Of a stretch of 62,411 nucleotides of DNA, positions 61,701-62,411 are shown piece after piece; the stretch's first letter is position 1, and each line of letters starts with the position of its first letter. The notes beneath the pieces were generated by a model. That model did not search any database. It was not told the DNA's origin and saw only the letters and a program-made list of their open reading frames with translations. The DNA is taken from NCBI GenBank assembly GCA_946055165.1, contig CAMGFA010000005.1, positions 1-62,411 of the forward strand. The letters are read 5' to 3'. This DNA is from an uncultured Bacteroidales bacterium. Lineage in GTDB: Bacteria > Bacteroidota > Bacteroidia > Bacteroidales > UBA932. The position numbers and the translations under genes are program-made.

Positions 61701-62089
61701 AATATCTCGGTTTGCAGCAGGCGATGGTTCAGGCTCCGCGGCCGCAGCTTATCCGTGTGGTTGTGAACCTGTTGAACAATGCCGTGCAGGCTTGTGAGAA
61801 GCTTGCCTCGCCTCAGATTTTCGTGAGCCTGCGCAATGGCAGCGACCCGGCTTTCTACGAAGTGGTTGTGGAAGACAACGGTCCGGGAGTCGATGCCGGG
61901 AATGTCAACAAGCTTTTCACCCCTAAATTCACAACCAAGGATGCAGGAAGCGGACTGGGACTTTCCATCTGCAAGAGCATATTGCAGAAATGCGGTGCCA
62001 CTATTTCATACAGCCGTAGCTACCATCTTGGAGGAGCTTGTTTCACAATTCTCTATCCAAAGTTGCTCAGGCGTATTGCAGATAATTAA
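58724..62089 (+). CDS. Large NtrY-like membrane histidine kinase
   Basis: A 1121-residue sensor kinase. An N-terminal membrane helix (about 5-25) is followed by an extracytoplasmic domain, a block of about six membrane helices (about 190-390), a second extracytoplasmic domain, two more helices (about 607-655), a third sensor segment, a last helix and a HAMP domain (about 810-875). The kinase core has the H-box VAHEIKNPLTPMRLQIQ typical of NtrY, the N-box NLLNNAVQAC, DNGPGVD, and GSGLGLSICKSI. It starts within the rlmH stop. It is probably the partner of the regulator at 54927-56075, four genes upstream. The stimulus is unknown. Confidence 0.9.
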   Translation: MKKYWINIVLFVLAGVLFLASVLLPLKTGNQEYDVLLVEKAIEKRTQKLDKIIEIALERDDDYLFTADLPKDMVLYRYTSDHLSAWNGQLPLSYDEYLSRNHSSLYYVGPDYELYSYSGINYLVKMSQRDNVKLVAALLLSENGQLHLDSDYTIFRLNSSEGLPVSLNGRSLFKLASNSISVKSPMPAHLAWLGFLFLIVSFLIWLYHKPSLRHAFVVILICFAGSFVTYSFLSKVSSELYPVILLLVGNFFIFTTCLSLFFVRKRLWYSLKTKASRVLASVLDISFICFFIWLVYMEVFSVVLYTHITLQLHMLWSLNFATFVVYVSIIQLLVSLAILIELLQPALLKIFRRKFSIFNLGPSIVFSLVASIYVFSIISTVSFQRERLVASSWAENLSNTRDYALETHLTRVERQISRDEVVARALEGEQYAQEARSRLMDRYFSMFLNIYDVHVQVGGSRSKLGFDEGVRIENGSRFFFAPLAEQRCRYVAAYQFYANNGRIGSVYIILEPKYPNKNSLAGMLHARAQGDIPARYSYAMYSGGERKYFKGNFAYPTKLTDALDKQFASGHDIYFISSGYMHFISMVGEDEYIAISRPEVQAGIRIIGVVLVALVLFFCLMPLRRRRHKLFIFEKSHFKRTLTLLVIASLLITMAILVLVSVSFVYDRNNNTAQRMMADKVNSIRFQLQSSLRSSSSEELTSRETMELLRRVGDNSGSDISLYSPDGKVLLSTAPELHNQNILGYRLDATPYYHLTYLNEGHCIQPKKINHRSVYMLYAPILDSSGNVSAIFSSPYMEGGREYRFDAVMHSFSVIVVFIILLIVSIMLVSYSIDRTLKPLSNLAMKMRSGDVDKLVYNSKYSDDEVAYLVNSYNRMVDDLSESRNALAQAERDKAWSEMARNVAHEIKNPLTPMRLQIQRVQRLKANDDPSWPQKFDSMSNVLLEHIDILTETANQFSDFAKLYTEDPVELDLDLLLREELSLYESHSNISFEYLGLQQAMVQAPRPQLIRVVVNLLNNAVQACEKLASPQIFVSLRNGSDPAFYEVVVEDNGPGVDAGNVNKLFTPKFTTKDAGSGLGLSICKSILQKCGATISYSRSYHLGGACFTILYPKLLRRIADN

Positions 62090-62100
62090 AAAATTATTCT

Positions 62101-62108
62101 TATCTTTG
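62101..62108 (+). promoter_or_regulatory. -7 box of tRNA-Ser
   Basis: TATCTTTG lies 10 bp before the first base of the tRNA, the spacing expected for an unleadered stable RNA. Confidence 0.6.
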
Positions 62109-62118
62109 CACTCCCATT

Positions 62119-62206
62119 GGAAAGATGCTCGAGTGGCTGAAGAGGCACGTCTGGAAAGCGTGTGACCGCCCAAAGCGGTTCCAGGGTTCGAATCCCTGTC
62201 TTTCCG
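62119..62206 (+). tRNA. tRNA-Ser(GGA)
   Basis: An 88-nt class II tRNA. The acceptor stem pairs GGAAAGA (62119-62125) with TCTTTCC (62199-62205), discriminator G at 62206. The anticodon GGA is at 62153-62155 in the loop CTGGAAA; the stem is CACGT/GCGTG. The long variable arm (ACCGCCCAAAGCGGT) and the T-loop GGTTCGAATCC are as expected for serine. The CCA end is not encoded. Confidence 0.95.
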
Positions 62207-62212
62207 CGAGAA

Positions 62213-62356
62213 AAATAAAGATACTCCAGGATTTTGCATCGCGACAGCGATGCAAAATTCGTATATCGGCTACCCGTCGTGAGCTCGCTCACGAAAGGGC
62301 AGCCGATATACGAATTAAGTGGTCACAGGCCACGAAATCCTAGAGTATCTTTATTT
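62213..62356. ncRNA. Unassigned structured element: closed stem with three hairpins
   Basis: The 144 nt after tRNA-Ser can fold into a closed multi-branch structure. An outer 22-bp stem pairs 62213-62234 with 62335-62356 (one mismatch). Inside are an 11-bp hairpin with GACA loop (62232-62257), a 16-bp perfect stem (62256-62271 with 62301-62316) topped by CGTGAG-CTCG-CTCACG, and a 6-bp hairpin GTGGTC-ACA-GGCCAC (62319-62333). I do not recognise a known RNA family. It could be a structured RNA, a DNA cruciform, or a palindromic mobile repeat. The remaining bases to 62411 show nothing further. Confidence 0.6.
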
Positions 62357-62411
62357 CGGATCAAGTCCAAAAGTATGTGTTTAGGCGTAGATATTCTGAA
62401 GTCTGAAGAGG

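Overview
The window reads as a Bacteroidales (Bacteroidota) chromosome segment of middling G+C. The evidence is a SusC/SusD glycan-uptake locus, many lipoproteins with a short lipobox, promoters of the Bacteroidota type (-33 TTTG, about 20 bp, -7 TAnnTTTG), almost no Shine-Dalgarno sequences, and Bacteroidota-style gene families. The family or genus cannot be fixed from the sequence alone.

Region 1 (1-6477) is accessory DNA. It starts inside a type I restriction subunit gene (hsdR, 5' end outside the window). It continues with two one-spacer CRISPR mini-arrays with no cas genes in view. These flank a 1.7-kb island holding a HicAB toxin-antitoxin pair and two small genes. The spacer of the second mini-array matches the neighbouring hsdR at 27 of 30 bases. 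A small unknown gene, a PCMD-type lipoprotein gene and about 470 bp of non-coding, repeat-bearing DNA follow.

Region 2 (6478-9286) carries corA, mntP, recR and pnuC.

Region 3 (9279-35086) is a large polysaccharide utilization locus, best read as one for acetylated (gluco)mannan with some beta-glucan or xyloglucan capacity. A divergent AraC-type regulator sits between an esterase/2-epimerase pair on the minus strand and a long plus-strand run: GH5_7 mannanase, SusC, SusD, two surface glycan-binding proteins, GH26 mannanase, GH31, GH5_4 endoglucanase, GH94 cellobiose phosphorylase, second GH26, GH130 mannosylglucose phosphorylase, and a sugar symporter. The inferred pathway is as follows. Mannan is cut outside and taken up by SusCD. 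Mannobiose is epimerised to mannosylglucose, then phosphorolysed by GH130. Cellobiose is phosphorolysed by GH94.

Region 4 (35083-62411) is mostly housekeeping. It holds a short-chain dehydrogenase with an aldehyde dehydrogenase, a pRiA4b ORF-3-like protein, a YigZ-like protein, serC-serA-DUF1015, recQ, dnaG, metG, an acyltransferase with a phased repeat upstream, and an operon of exported protein, M16 peptidase and O-methyltransferase. Then come dnaX, lptB, an NtrX-like regulator, cmk, ispH, efp, rlmH and a large NtrY-like kinase. The window ends with tRNA-Ser(GGA) and a 144-nt element that can fold into a closed, three-hairpin structure.
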